From assembly GCF_030272615.1 (NCBI RefSeq), contig NC_081406.1:395274439-395338438 (forward strand): a stretch of 64,000 nt of DNA, read 5' to 3'. This stretch comes from Cryptomeria japonica (Eukaryota > Streptophyta > Pinopsida > Cupressales > Cupressaceae). Shown here one piece after another: positions 22,533-34,976 of this stretch. Numbering within the stretch: position 1 is the stretch's first letter; each line of letters begins with the position of its first letter. The position numbers and the translations under genes are program-made. The notes beneath the pieces were generated by a model that ran no database searches, was not told the DNA's origin, and saw only the letters and a list, made by a program, of their open reading frames with translations.

Positions 22533-24981
22533 TTATCGACTATTTGTGGAGGTGGAAATCACCAAAATAGGGATTTGACTAAGGCAAAACCCTATATATC
22601 CACCCAAAACCCTATTTTACAGCTTGAGATAGAGGTTCAGATCCGAGTGTCGCTAGAAGTTTCAGGACTGAAGGAGCGCAGAGAGAGTTTTTGAGTGCAT
22701 ATTTCATCAATAAACCCCAAGGAAAGGAGCGTGGCACCCTGGTCCTGCCTAGGATAGGGGTGTGGTGCCTTGGTCCTACCTTCTGATAGTAGGATTTGGT
22801 AGGATAGTGTCTTGCAGGCTTGAGAACTCACCCTATCAGTTGCAACTCCAGACTTGCAAAATCAGGATAGTGGCGTGGCACCCTGGTCCCAAAAATTTCT
22901 ACTTAGATCTTATACATAGGTGCACTTCAAATTTTGCGTCCTAATCTTTACTTTTCAGTAGTGTATCAGTTGTCCTTTGATCTACATTTCTAGATTAGGG
23001 TTTGCTTGCTTACTTGCATCCTTGGTTAGATTGCATTTTTTAATCATTCCTCTCTCTCGTTTATAGAAAAGGAATATAAAACCTAAGAATATCATGGTTT
23101 TTGGAGAAATATCTCCAAATTAGATAGAAAATCATTGCAATGACAAGTTAAAAAGACCAAGTGTTTTTCGTGATTGGCACACTTGTGCAAAAGGTTGGTC
23201 GAGTGGTCCTACTTCTAACACACACTATCCTCTCCCTTGACTTTCGTGGTCCTAGGTGCAAGAGAAAAGTGTTAGTAACACTCAATTTTTATCTTTTTAA
23301 GAGAGGCCTGCCAAGAGACACATCACTCTTGGGAATGACCTCGCATGGTAAATCCTTCGAGCCGCTATAGAAATCAGGTGAGAGCAAAAGTTGTAGCCTT
23401 GGGTACAGCTATTCCTACAGTGTAACTTGCCGAAAGGACAAATGGGCCCCACCACAAGTTACAAGGCTCTTAAGTGAGTCACTGTAGAATGAACTCATGT
23501 CCAAAGACATAAAAAATTACTAAACACCTTTAAGTAGTAGCCCACCCATTCTATTGATTGAGGATATTTGTGATATAATTCAGTGCAAGAGCATAGATGG
23601 TTTTGCTCCCAAGATACTCACCATACATATTTCTTTGAGTAGAAACATAGCTTTTTGAAAAGTCACTTGTGGCTTGATGAAAGTGGTGACTCCCCCATCA
23701 TAGGGATCATCTATTTGTTATGCTCATGCAAGACTTAGTATATCACATCCTTACCTACCACGATGAGATTCATAAGGTATGTAGTACCAAAGTCGAAGAA
23801 ATATCAAGATGTGGGCTGAATTTATCACAACTAGCCATTTGACCTTAGGGATACAAAGAGTTTGAAGTGTTTTCATTTTAGTCAAGACCAAGTGCAAATT
23901 GGGCTGACTCGAGGCTTTGGAAAGAAAAACACCTAAAATACACTTAAAGGAAAGGGTTATAAAAAGTTCAAGGATTGGGTTGATATAGACCCATACTCAT
24001 TTGTGCCTTTGAGGCAAAATTCTTGTGTTTGTGTGCTTGCTTTTTTTTCTTGTCAAAGAAACATCATAAAATCCAAAAATCAAAACAAGTATTCATCCAA
24101 CCAAACATTTTTTTTCAAAACAACCAAGAAAATCAAAAACAAAGAAAAGTATCAAACTTTATGACCATTCTTCACATCTTGAGAAAGAAGAATCTTCATC
24201 AAAACATCAACTTGAAAAGAAGACCATTGATCTCAAAGGCTTTGATAAAAAGGAGGAAATTCTTCTATCTAAATAAACAAATCTTTGTCTCTCATAGAGT
24301 TTTTCTACGTCACATGCGTCTCTACCTTCAAGGAAAATCAAACGAATTTGATTCAAAGTCATTAAACTGCAGAGCTTTTATGCAATATAGAGCTTTGAGT
24401 TATCACAAAAATGAAGGAGGCAAGATCAATCCCAACTTCTTCCCAAACATTTGTATCACATACAACGTAGCTTGAGAAATGCCACCAATGCCCGAAAGGG
24501 AAGAGGTATAATTTGTTCCATTTGTGACACAAAGCTTTTATTGAAGTTAAAACATCTCATCCATTCCCACATTCACTTCATCATCAATCCGTTCCAACTC
24601 TCAAAACATTAAGAGGTTCTTGTCCTAAGTTCTCTTTTGGATATTGCTTGAATCAAACAACAAAACATCACTTTTATATTATTTCTACATCTAGGATAAG
24701 CTCATCCTAAGAGACATATCTACGCAGGTTAAAACTAGTTTATGAGTGAATCCTCTCATTACTAGGTAGTTAAGTCTGTAACACATCTCATATTTCTCTA
24801 CACCTTATCACATAAAAATTTATCACAACACAAACAAGCAATTCAACGAAAGAATTTTGGTCACATCTACCTTTAAGTGCTAGAGATCCACATGTAACAC
24901 AATTCACCAACCATCAATCTATCATTTCATCAACAACTCATCATCATTTTCATCGAACTTCAACAAAAACTCATAAACAAA
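22533..24981 (+). other. P untranslated leader
   Basis: About 2.4 kb before gag. It contains three copies of a motif G(C/T)GTGG(C/T)(A/G)CC(C/T)TGGTCC (about 22728, 22757 and 22872) related to the GC-rich palindromes of the E4 LTR. A 150-codon ORF at 24023-24475 has a low-complexity N/K/F-rich composition and no family resemblance, so I do not call it a gene. Nothing else recognised. Confidence 0.6.
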
Positions 24982-26724
24982 ATGGCTCATACCCGATCAC
25001 AGTCAAGGCAACGAGAAATAGAAATTGAAGAAGAAGAGGAGGAAAATATCAATGAATTTCAAGAAGCACTTGGAGGAAATGCTAATGATGAAATCTCAAG
25101 TACTCCTACTCTTGCAACAATAGAAAGGGCTCAGCACAACCCTCTCTTTAATAGAATTTTTGATGAAATAATCAGGAGCAATGTAGATGCTCACTTTTTA
25201 AAGCTTGCTCAAGAAGGAGCCAAACTCCCCTCTGACTTTGATCTTGCACAACTAAGACAAGCATCAGAACGACAAAGTCTCCATGAAGAAGAAAAAGGTA
25301 GTGATCCCATCAGATATAACATTCCTCGAGGTAACCCACCACCTCCTCCTCCAAATGAAATAGAGATGTTGTGGCAACAAGTTGAAAATCTTGCTCAAAA
25401 ACTTCATAGTGGTGTGAAAAATAATCAATTTTCACTCAATGACATTTGTCCCTATCCCTTTGATAGGAATCTTTATATGCCACCATTTCCATGAGGATTC
25501 GAAACACCCAAATTCGAAAAGTATCAAGGAAAAGGAGATCCTCACGATCATGTCAGGGAATTCCACTCAGCTTGCCTCGAAGTGGCGTACGAAGATATGT
25601 ACCTCATGCGCCTTTTTCCCCAAAGCTTAGGAGGAACAACCACATCATGGTTTTCCCGACTACCAGGTGGCATTAGGACCTTTGAAGAGCTAGTTCAGAA
25701 GTTCTTGGCACATTACTCTCATAACATTGAATGTGATATCACCATGGCTGATCTATGTAACACTAAACAAAAACAAGGTGAACTATTGTCAATATTCCTA
25801 CAACGATGGCGTCAAATGTCTAGAAGATGTTCTCTTTAGTTACTTGAACAAGAACTAGTGGAAATATTTATTTCCAACTTAAACAAAGAAATGCAATTTC
25901 ACCTGGATGTCAAAGACACAAACTCTTTCAATGATGTGATCACCAAAGGTTTAAAATGTGAGCGAGATCTCATCAAGAAAGGACTTATCAAAATCTATAA
26001 TGAGCCAAAGGATGGTCCTTGCCCACACTTCAATAGTGACAAACCAAGCTTCTAGAACAAAAACAAAAATGTTGTCAACGATGGGGTTGTGGATGCAAGA
26101 ACTATCAAAAGTGCACAACCTGTAGTTCGATTTGTAGGACAGAATCCCCCACCTCAGACTAACACAGTTGCTCCTCCAAATCAAGGCCGCATCACATCTC
26201 ATGATGAACCTAGACCACGTCAACAAAAACAAAATCGAACATACACTCCCTTAGGGGAACCCATCGAAACAATATTGCGACAACTGGTTTCTCAAAGTCT
26301 GGTAACCCTACCCAAAACATCAAACTATGAGCCTCAAGTCAAACCTGCATGGTGGAGGGATACTGAACATTGTGATTTCCATCAAGGGAGAGGACACAAG
26401 ACAAGCACTTGTCATAGATTGAAAGATCTTATTTAGGATCTTATTGACTGAGGTGAAATTGAAATCGAAGGACATGACCCAAAGACAACAAACAATGAGC
26501 ATCTGATGTTCAAAAATCCACTTCCATCACCAAATCAAAGGGGTCCTTCTACTTGTAGGAGAGGCACTGATACCACTGATTATATGCAAGCCACATATAA
26601 TTACACTGTAAACTACCTGTACGATGCCAGTGAACAAATTGCAACTATAACCATAAAAAATCCTAGCTCCACTTGCATTGTTGTTATACATCGCAACAAG
26701 ATTACCATAAAAGCAGCTCCATAA
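24982..26724 (+). pseudogene. P gag (in-frame stops)
   Basis: Start ATG 24982 (M-A-H-T-R-S-Q-S-R-Q), as in E2 and probably E1. An acidic N-terminus and P-rich linker are followed by the gag domain at about 25580-25830 (L-F-P-Q-S-L-G-G-T-T-T-S-W-F; F-E-E-L-V-Q-K-F; L-Q-R-W-R-Q-M). The zinc-knuckle variant C-D-F-H-Q-x3-H-x4-C is at about 26371-26412 after K-P-A-W-W-R. Stops at 25492, 25837, 26053, 26434, 26449 and 26722, all in one frame. At 26434 the E2 paralogue has Q, fitting a C-to-T change. Confidence 0.9.
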
Positions 26725-27600
26725 GGCACCCCATCTATCCCAAAGCAGTATAACCTTGTGGAATAGTTAGAGAAAACGTCTGCACTGATATCTATCTTAG
26801 AGCTACTGCGTCTATCTCCGTCTCATAAAACAATCTTGGATCAAGCTCTCCAAGAGGCTTCAGTCCCTGCAAACCTAAATACAGATCAATTCCAAGCCAT
26901 GGTTGGAAGTCTAAAGTCATCACCTTGTCTCACTTTTTCTGAAAGTGACAACTCTTCCTTCCAGCAACCTCATAATGCTTCGCTACACAGTGAAGGATTT
27001 ATCAACTAGCATAGGATCAAGCGAGTCTTGATCGATAATGGAGCCGACCTGAATATTTGTACACTGCAGCTAGTCACCGCTTTGGTATATGTAATAGAAT
27101 CAGTGGATCCTCGCAAGAAGATCACAATCAAAGCTTATGATGATGCAGAGCGTTCATCCAAAGGAGCTGTGGTACTACCTATCTGAGTGGGCCCTATAGT
27201 GAAGCATATCATCTGTCAAGTTCTGGACCTTCCTTTGCCATACAATCTATTGTTAAGAAGACCTTGGATACATGCCATGCAAGCTGTTCCATCTACCTAC
27301 CATCAATGTATCAAGTTCCCACATAATGGTGTAGAGATCACAATCCTAGGGGATGCAAATCCCTTTGCATATTGTCATAATATCAGTCATCAACCAGAGA
27401 TTACCATTCCTAACAATAGAGAAGCCATCTCATACATAAGTCTAGCCTCTCTTGCTAGTTCAAACACCACCATACCCAAGAAAGAAAAGCTTAAGATGAA
27501 AATAGCAGAGGAAGGTCCTGGGGAATACAATTTGAGTCAACTCTTTTGTATGGGACAAATGCCCACTTCTCCTAGAACACATGGAAAACCTCAATAGTTA
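26725..27600 (+). pseudogene. P aspartic protease (in-frame stops)
   Basis: The pre-protease stretch (L-E-L-L-R-L-S-P-S-H-K-T-I-L-D) matches E1 and E2. The active site reads R-V-L-I-D-N-G-A-D-L-N-I-C at about 27026-27064, D-N-G where E1 and E2 have D-G-G, so activity is doubtful even without stops. The C-terminal hallmark Y-N-L-L-L-R-R-P-W-I-H-A-M is at 27241-27282. Stops at 26764, 27007, 27184 and 27595. E1 has R at the 27184 column (P-I-R-V-G-P), supporting CGA to TGA. Confidence 0.88.
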
Positions 27601-29190
27601 CTTCAAACACCATTGATCATGCCAGCATGTGCTTTGATGTCTTTCATCCTTGGGAAGAGTCAAGAAGAAGAAACCAAAGATGAGGACTTAGCGGAATGGA
27701 TCTATAAAGATCCCATCACCATCGATATGCCGCAAGCTACACTTCCCACAGATCAGTATGGCAAAGGCCTCCTCATTATGTAAAGAATGGGTTATGATGG
27801 TCAGAGTGCTTTAGGACCTTGAAAACAAGGAAGACATGAACCACTGCTGCCGGAATTAAAGCCCAAGGATAATACAGGCCTAGGCTTTCAAAAGGAGATC
27901 TTTCCTAAGCTCTGATTCAAAGGAAAACCCAACAAACCACTATATCAGCCTATTGCAAAGAGGACACCTTTTATTATCAAAGCAGCATCAAACACCATCA
28001 TAACTCCCCCACCGAGGCTCAAAATCCCAATGCAACCATCTACAATGCCAATCATCCCACCAATCAAACCAACAATCCCATCAGCAGCAGCAATAACATC
28101 AATAGCACCATTAGCAGCAACAACTATATCAGAATCCACAATAGTATCTACGACATCAACAGTTCTAGCAGAAGCAGTAGAATCAATGTTACCGATACTC
28201 CCCGTATTAGATTCATTGATCCCCATAATCCTTCTTGTAGCTCCGATCATTTCATCTACAAAGGTACATCAACCGATCACACCTGCAGTGTTTAACACAA
28301 AGGACATCCCAGTATGGTATAGTAATTGGATACTGGAAAGTGATTCAGAGACCAACTCACATGAATGGGAATTTGATTCCATCTAGCTTAATACTTCAGA
28401 TGAGGAAGACACATTACTACCTCCACCTTGCAAAGACATCCCTATTTATGGAGAAGCACAGATAAAGAACTCTTGGGTTCCTGAGCTGGAAACTTCTTCC
28501 ACAGACCCTACGTCACATCCTACGCCTGATTTTGATAGGGAGAGTACCATCAATGACCTTCACCACACCGTCTTAACCCTCACTAACACATCTAATGAAC
28601 TTAACCTAATCAATGAAGTAATGCCCATTATCCATCTTGAACTCATCGAATGGAACCAACCAAATTCCCCATCTCTTGACCTTTTCCAAAATGATGAGGC
28701 GATCATTGACTTTTTAGAATTACAGGATAACATACCAAGCGGGGATCACAAAGCTGGATTTGCCATTGAACTTAATAGCGCAACATACTTTGGGGCGGAT
28801 GCCAAACCTTTCAGCCACAAAAATATAACAATAAAATATGGATCTTCCAGTGAAAACCACACCGTGGCACTATTTGATTCAATAAAAGTAAAAAGAAAGA
28901 GCGTATCCAATGGTGAAAACCTCTTTGAGGCACCGGCGGATGAAAGGTTTGACATTCTCCCTGCTAGTACACAACAGGAATGATCAACGATTCTCATCGA
29001 GGAAACAAAAGAATACAACATGGGGACTCCTAAAACTCCAGAGGAACAACCTAAATTTATAGAATTCTTCTAGAAGTGTCAGATCAACTTTGCATGGTCA
29101 TATGCAGACATGCCTGGGCTTGATCCTGATTTAGTCATGCATCACCTCACCATAGCAGAAGGAGCCAAGCCTGTCAAGTAGAAGCTTCGT
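27601..29190 (+). pseudogene. P G-patch and protease-RT spacer
   Basis: Q-Y-G-K-G-L-L-I-M at about 27754-27780, a TAA at 27781, then R-M-G-Y-D-G-Q-S-A-L-G-P and T-G-L-G-F: a G-patch cut by stops at 27820 and 27913. Next comes an I/P/A/S-rich stretch (28030-28260) and an acidic spacer with the pre-RT motifs F-A-W-S-Y-A-D-M-P-G-L (29089-29121). Further stops at 28384, 28981, 29071 and 29179. The G-patch may bind RNA; its role in these elements is not settled. Confidence 0.8.
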
Positions 29191-29970
29191 AAGATGCATC
29201 CTCAAATTGCAGTATTAGTCAAAGCAGAACTTAAAAAACTCCTAGATGTTGGTTTCATTAGACCCATTGATTATGCAGAGTGGATATCCAATATTGTGCC
29301 TGTTGGCAAACCAAATGGGGGAATCCATATTTGTACTGACTTTAGAGATCTTAATAAAGCATTTCCTAAGGATGAATTCCCCCTACCAAACATCGACATC
29401 ATAGTGGACCTAACAGCAGGACATGCCATGCTTTCACTCATGGATGGCTTTTCAGGATACAATCAGATAAAGATCACACCCGAGGATGAACATAAGACGA
29501 CCTTCACATGTCCATGGGGCACATACTACTCGAATGTAATGCCTTTTGGCCTCAAGAATGTAGGAGCAACCTATCAACGAGCAATGACCACCATCTTCCA
29601 TGACATGATGCATACCATAATGGAAGATTATGTTGATGAATTACTAGCAAAATCACTCACAAGAGAAGGTCATCTCGACATATTAGATAAAATATTTGAT
29701 AGATTGGAACAATATCATGTTCAACTCAACCCAAAGAAATGTGTCTTTGGAGTAACCTCAAGGAAGCTTCTAGGATACATTGTCTCAAGCAAAGGTATTG
29801 AGGTCGATCTAACAAAGGTCAAAACAATCATGGACATGCCACCACCAAAGAACATTAGTTAGCTAAGGACATTACAAGGATGACTACAATCCATCCGAAG
29901 ATTCATTGCACAACTGGCAGATAAGTGTCACCCCTTTACACATCTGCTACACAAAAACATCTGCTTTTAG
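29191..29970 (+). pseudogene. P reverse transcriptase
   Basis: Copies element RNA into DNA when active. Visible motifs: G-F-I-R-P-I-D-Y; W-I-S-N-I-V-P-V-G-K-P-N-G-G; C-T-D-F-R-D-L-N-K-A-F-P-K-D (with the first catalytic D); L-S-L-M-D-G-F-S-G-Y-N-Q-I; F-G-L-K-N-V-G-A-T-Y-Q-R. The catalytic box reads Y-V-D-E at about 29629-29640 instead of Y-V-D-D, a loss of a metal-binding residue independent of the stops. L-L-G-Y-I-V-S-S-K-G-I-E is normal. The domain is open over 222 codons (29194-29862), then stops at 29860, 29881 and 29968. Confidence 0.93.
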
Positions 29971-30900
29971 TGGGATACCAAATGCCAGCAAGCATTCCAG
30001 ATGCTTAAAGACTATCTCATGAATACACCATTAGTGATCCCACCAGATCCAAGCAGACCTTTATTACTCTATATCTTAGCAACAAGTACATCATTGGGTG
30101 TACTACTAGCACAACATAATAAAGAAGGGAAAGAGTGTGTTGTTTAATACATCTCTTGCACACTGGTTGGCTATGAACTCAATTATACACCTATTGAGCG
30201 AGCTTGCCTAGCAATAATCTTGGCAACCACTAAATTGAGGCACTATCTATTAACACACAAGGTACAACTCATTACAAAGATTGATCCACTCAAATACTAA
30301 CTCAGTAAAGAAGCATTGATAGGCCACTTGGCCAAATGGGTGATGATTCTCAGTGAATTTGACATCGAGTATGTAGATCGTAAAGCTATCAAAGGACAAG
30401 TTATTGCAGATCAGTTGGTCGAGGCACCACTCATAGGCAATCATCCTCTCATTTCTAATTTTCTAGATGAAGAGATATTCATGATCACAACAGCACAACC
30501 ATGGAAACTATACTTTAATGGTTCGTACACTAGGCATGGCTCGGGGGCAGGCATTCTGTTTATCACACCTCAAGGTGACAACATCCCGAAGTCTTATAGG
30601 CTCAAATTTCCATGCACAAACAGCATAGCAGAGTATGAGGCCTTGATCATAGGACTCAGGCTAGCCATACAATGTAAATTACAAGAACTACAAGTATATG
30701 GTGACTCCCAACTGGTCATTCGATAAGCAACTAATGAATATCAGAAAAAGGATGACAAACTCATGCCATACAAACAAATGGTGGACAAATTAAAGGAATC
30801 ATTTACTACTATCACCTTTTAGCAGATACCAAGAGATCAGAATCGAGCTTCTGACGCTATGGTTACCATCGCATCTCTCCTAGATCTTCCATAGAATTCA
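29971..30900 (+). pseudogene. P tandem RNase H domains
   Basis: First, the normal gypsy RNase H/connection (30004-30440: L-L-L-Y-I-L-A-T-S; L-N-Y-T-P-I-E-R-A-C-L-A; H-L-A-K-W-V-M-I-L-S-E-F-D-I-E-Y). Second, a separate RNase H of the type known from Tat elements: W-K-L-Y-F-N-G-S (usually F-D-G-S, so the first acid is N), A-E-Y-E-A-L, Y-G-D-S-Q-L-V, R-D-Q-N-R-A-S-D-A. The double arrangement is the main reason for calling P Tat. Stops at 30145, 30298, 30724, 30820 and 30892. Confidence 0.9.
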
Positions 30901-32241
30901 ACACGCTACGAGTTCTTGGTAGAATAGCTTTGGATCCTTGCTTATGATATCCCCAAATCCGAGATGATATGTCACCTTATCAGTTCCAAATCCCCATGGT
31001 ATGGTGAGTTCTACACTTATCTCCACGATCACACCCTTCCTCCTAACCAATTGAATAACCAACGTAAAACCTTCATTTGCTAAACTGCTCGTTATACCAT
31101 TATTGTTGAAACCCTATACCGACGCAGTCTTGATAGTAATCTCCTTTGATGTTTGGAACATGATGAGATAACAAAGGCCTTGGAAGAGGTACATGAAGGA
31201 ATTTGTGGAACTCATGCAAGCGGTCTGTCACTAGGCAAGAAACTCCTGCACACTGGATAGTATTGGCCATCCATGGAAAAAGACTCCTACTACTTTGTCA
31301 AGAAGTGCAAGAAATGCCAAGTTCATGGAGACCTGATACATGCACCAGGATAGGAATTGCAACCAATCACAACACCATGGCCCTTTTGTCAATTGGGCCT
31401 TGACCTTGTGGGTAAAATCCATCCATCTTCATCCAATGGTCACAAATTCATTATTACCACCACCGAATACTTCACAAAGTGGATCGAAGTTGTTCCACTT
31501 ACCCAAGTTACTGACAAGGAGATCACCTCATTCATCCTCAATTACATCATCTACCAGTATGGTGTACCCATGTCCATCATCACAGATAACGGTCTTCCTT
31601 TCAAAAATCAGGATGTCTGTGAACTCTGTGAGAAGTTTCACATCCAACACCACCTTTCCACTCCCTATTACCCACAAGGCAATGGTCAGGATGAAGCATC
31701 AAACAAGAACATATTTAGGATCCTAAAGAAGACAGTCAATGATGCCGGTCGTGATTGGCACATTCAATTGAAGCCTGCACTATGGGCATATCAAACTAGC
31801 ATTCGAACCCCTATAGGCGCAACTCCCTACTCATTGGTCTATCGTGCAAAAGCTATTTTACCTATTGAGGTCAAGATCCCATCACTACGGGTTTCCTTAC
31901 GCAATCTCATCGATGATGAAGCATATAGAGTATCCTATCGCTAAGACTTAGAGCTACTTGATGAGAAGCAACAAGCTGCATACAATCACCTCAAGGCCTA
32001 TCAGCAACGCATGAGCAAAAGCTACAATCATCAAGTTAGACCTCGTACATTCAAGGTAGGTGATCTTGTTCTTCAAGAGAATCCTTGTAACCAACCCAAC
32101 CAAGAACATAAAGGAATGTTTGAATCAAATTGGCTGGGTCCATATGTTGTCACAACTGTATTTGGGTCCAGGGCATATCAGTTGGCTACTTCCGAAGGAG
32201 AACCGCTAGCAGATCTGATCAACAACATGAACCTCAAATAG
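30901..32241 (+). pseudogene. P integrase
   Basis: The zinc-binding H-H-C-C set is complete (V-H-E-G-I-C-G-T-H ... K-K-C-K-K-C-Q, about 31189-31320). The catalytic core keeps D (L-G-L-D-L-V-G), D (I-I-T-D-N-G) and E (G-Q-D-E-A-S-N-K). L-K-P-A-L-W-A-Y and the C-terminal G-P-Y-V-V domain (about 32128) follow; translation ends at the stop at 32239. Stops at 30925, 31081, 31147, 31258, 31351 and 31942. Sequence type differs from M and belongs with the Tat pol upstream. Confidence 0.92.
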
Positions 32242-34976
32242 TTTTATACATAAGCTATAAAGAGTATCAAGCTCTCATGCATACCAAGAAAATCAATCCA
32301 AAAACATTCAAATAAAAGTCCTGAAGAAAATACAAAAACATCAAAATAGTAAAGAAAAAAACATGCATCCAAATGGTGAACAACCACTCCAGTGGCACCT
32401 TGGGTAAGTGCGATGGTGAAAACTTGGCAAACAAGTGCTACTTGTAAAGGTTATGGCTCCATTGTCTTTCAAGCTTGTTGCAATCACATTCATTACATAC
32501 ACACAACCATCCACCCGAACCATGGCTTGTTATAAAAAGATAGTACTTCTTGCGTCTTGCATCCTGCTTTTTCATAGTCATGTCTAAAACTGGGGGCAAT
32601 ACCTTAACCTATTGATGGAAGTGGATTCTGCATTACTTGTGATTCGTTGGGTTCTTCATTCAAACTTGTCTCATAAATACCAAAAACATTCAAAACAATC
32701 ATCAAAATATCAAAAACATTGGAAGACTATCTCACAAAATCAAAAAAACATTTGAAAACTGTCTCACAAAATACCAAAAACATTCAAAATGATCACAAAA
32801 TCCAAAAACATCAGAAATCATCAAAAATCAAATAGAAAAACATGGCAATACCATGTGCATACTCATCCAAGAAGATACCAAACAAATATTGAAAAATACT
32901 CACACGATGATCACTTCTCAACATTGACCAAACAATCAACATCAACACTCAAAACTGTCTTCAACAAGGATGCGTCCTTCCTTACCAAAACAAAGACAAA
33001 ATGACATTTTATTTGACAAGAAAATTATGTGTTAAGCTATCCAATACTTGGTTGATTTGTGAGTAAATCATTCATTTATATGTAGCAAGTTCCTACAGCA
33101 TTGTTTGTGTATCTTCGGCACATTATTCTGATGAAGTTCTCAGGCATGTACTAATGGTGTCTACATGGGAAGTTCACTAAGTTATGTGATCTTATGCAAA
33201 ATGCAGTCATAGATCACTACGACTTGCTGACTATAGCGTATATCTCGACCATATGAGCATGAACCATTACCGAGGATCCATATTCTTTATTCTTTGTATA
33301 TACTATTTTGTTTGCACGAACAATGCTCCTTCTTTGGTTCCTACCTCATCCAAATTGGATAAAAGTTTTTGTCTCTTATTAAGGTATGAACTTGTCTTAG
33401 GATATGATCAACCCAAGATCAAGGAGGACGATCCAAGTCATGCATGAACAAAGATGATTCTTGTCTATTCCACAAGCAATACTCTGGTCAACTTGACCCA
33501 TTATATCAAGTTGTTTGTATTAACTTGCTATATCAAATCCACGTAAGAAATACTCTAGTCATCTTGAATCATTATGTCAAGATGCTTGTATTTTCTTACA
33601 TGTTAAAGCTCAATGATGAAAAATAAAGCACTGTGGATCGTCATTTCATCTCATCTGTTTATATGTTGCACTCCGTTGCATATCGCCCATCCATTCACTC
33701 ATTCATATGTATGATTTGTATGCAAATAGGAACAAAGTTAAAATGCGCAGTTCTGCAACAATTGAACTAGTCTTGGATACAATCGTGACCAAGTACTCTG
33801 ATACATCATCAATGCATCATGCAAAGTCTAAAATACCTTGCATTCATCATGGTCATATCATCATAATTACATTTAGTTGCATTTTGCATCAAGTACATTT
33901 CATATCATTTTAGTTGTTTAAAATGCATATAGTTCATTATCATTTATTAAAAATTTGTATCATCTCATCATTGCATAATTAGGATGTTTAGATTCATTCA
34001 TATAAACCAATTATCCCTGATTGTATTAGCCATTTATTATGCATTCATTTAGTGTTAGTTATCAATTATCATTTTATCATCCTTTATTATCCTTTATCAT
34101 TTATCATTGCATACATTCATTTGGTGTCAGTTAAAAAGTGCATCCCTTCATCCATTATTAAGTGTCTTATTATGCTCATTTTAGGATTCATTTACATTGC
34201 ATTCATTATCCTTTTTTAATTGCATTAAGGTGCAGATATTAACCATAAGTTGCATTATCATCACATTATCATTTTACTTAATCATATTTAGGCATTTAGA
34301 ATCATAAAACCATTTGTCTCAAACATTGGTTCATACCATTTTATATTTACATTATACATATGCAGTCATTTAAAAAACATCATATAAACATTTGTACTTT
34401 ACATTTGTTTATCCATATTTCATTCATCTAAAAACATCTAGATGCATTTACAATACATAGAATCATTCATTCAAAACTTTGCATTAACATCATTGCATAT
34501 CATTATCTCATCATTATATCAAACATGAAGCACAAAATCCTGTTCATAAATCATCATAAGCATACATCATCATCACGACATTACATACATAAAGTATTAC
34601 ATCAAACAAAACATGCACACGTATAAACCTACATTCATATGTCAGTATCCAACATCATAAATCATCATAAAAACATGCATATAGGAATCCTCTCATAAAT
34701 GCATACATATACATGTATCCATCTAAGCATAAACTCATAAAATCACCATCCTGCATAACATCCATACATAACGAAATGCATATCATCAAAATATGGGATC
34801 TCCTCATATATATCATCTCATGTATCAGAGTACAATGAAGTCTACAAAATTGGCTACCAAGAGCCATCCAAGATACAATCCAAAAATAACAATGATAACA
34901 TACATGCATGCAAAATGCTCTTTCAGATGCCACTCTGACCAGATGCTACACCACCATTGCCACCTGCTCCCCCACT
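32242..34976 (+). other. P 3' untranslated region
   Basis: Immediately after pol: a motif GGTGAAAACTTGGCAAACAA at about 32415-32434, shared with E3 (58437-58498), then CTGGGGGCAA near 32591, then A-rich degenerate repeats (32630-32835), the same order as in E3. The rest (33020-34976) is AT-rich with many CATTCAT/ATCATCAT words. It also contains ATCAGAGTACAATG near 34825, like ATCGGAGTACAAAATT in E3 (60270). No gene seen. Confidence 0.6.

Noticed and set aside
24023-24475. 150-codon ORF upstream of P gag
   Set aside because: N/K/F-rich composition typical of AT-rich DNA, no motif, no paralogue in the other leaders.
28030-28386. I/P/A/S-rich 118-codon ORF, and its minus-strand mirror
   Set aside because: The plus-strand reading is just the protease-RT spacer of P in the common frame; the minus reading is its shadow.
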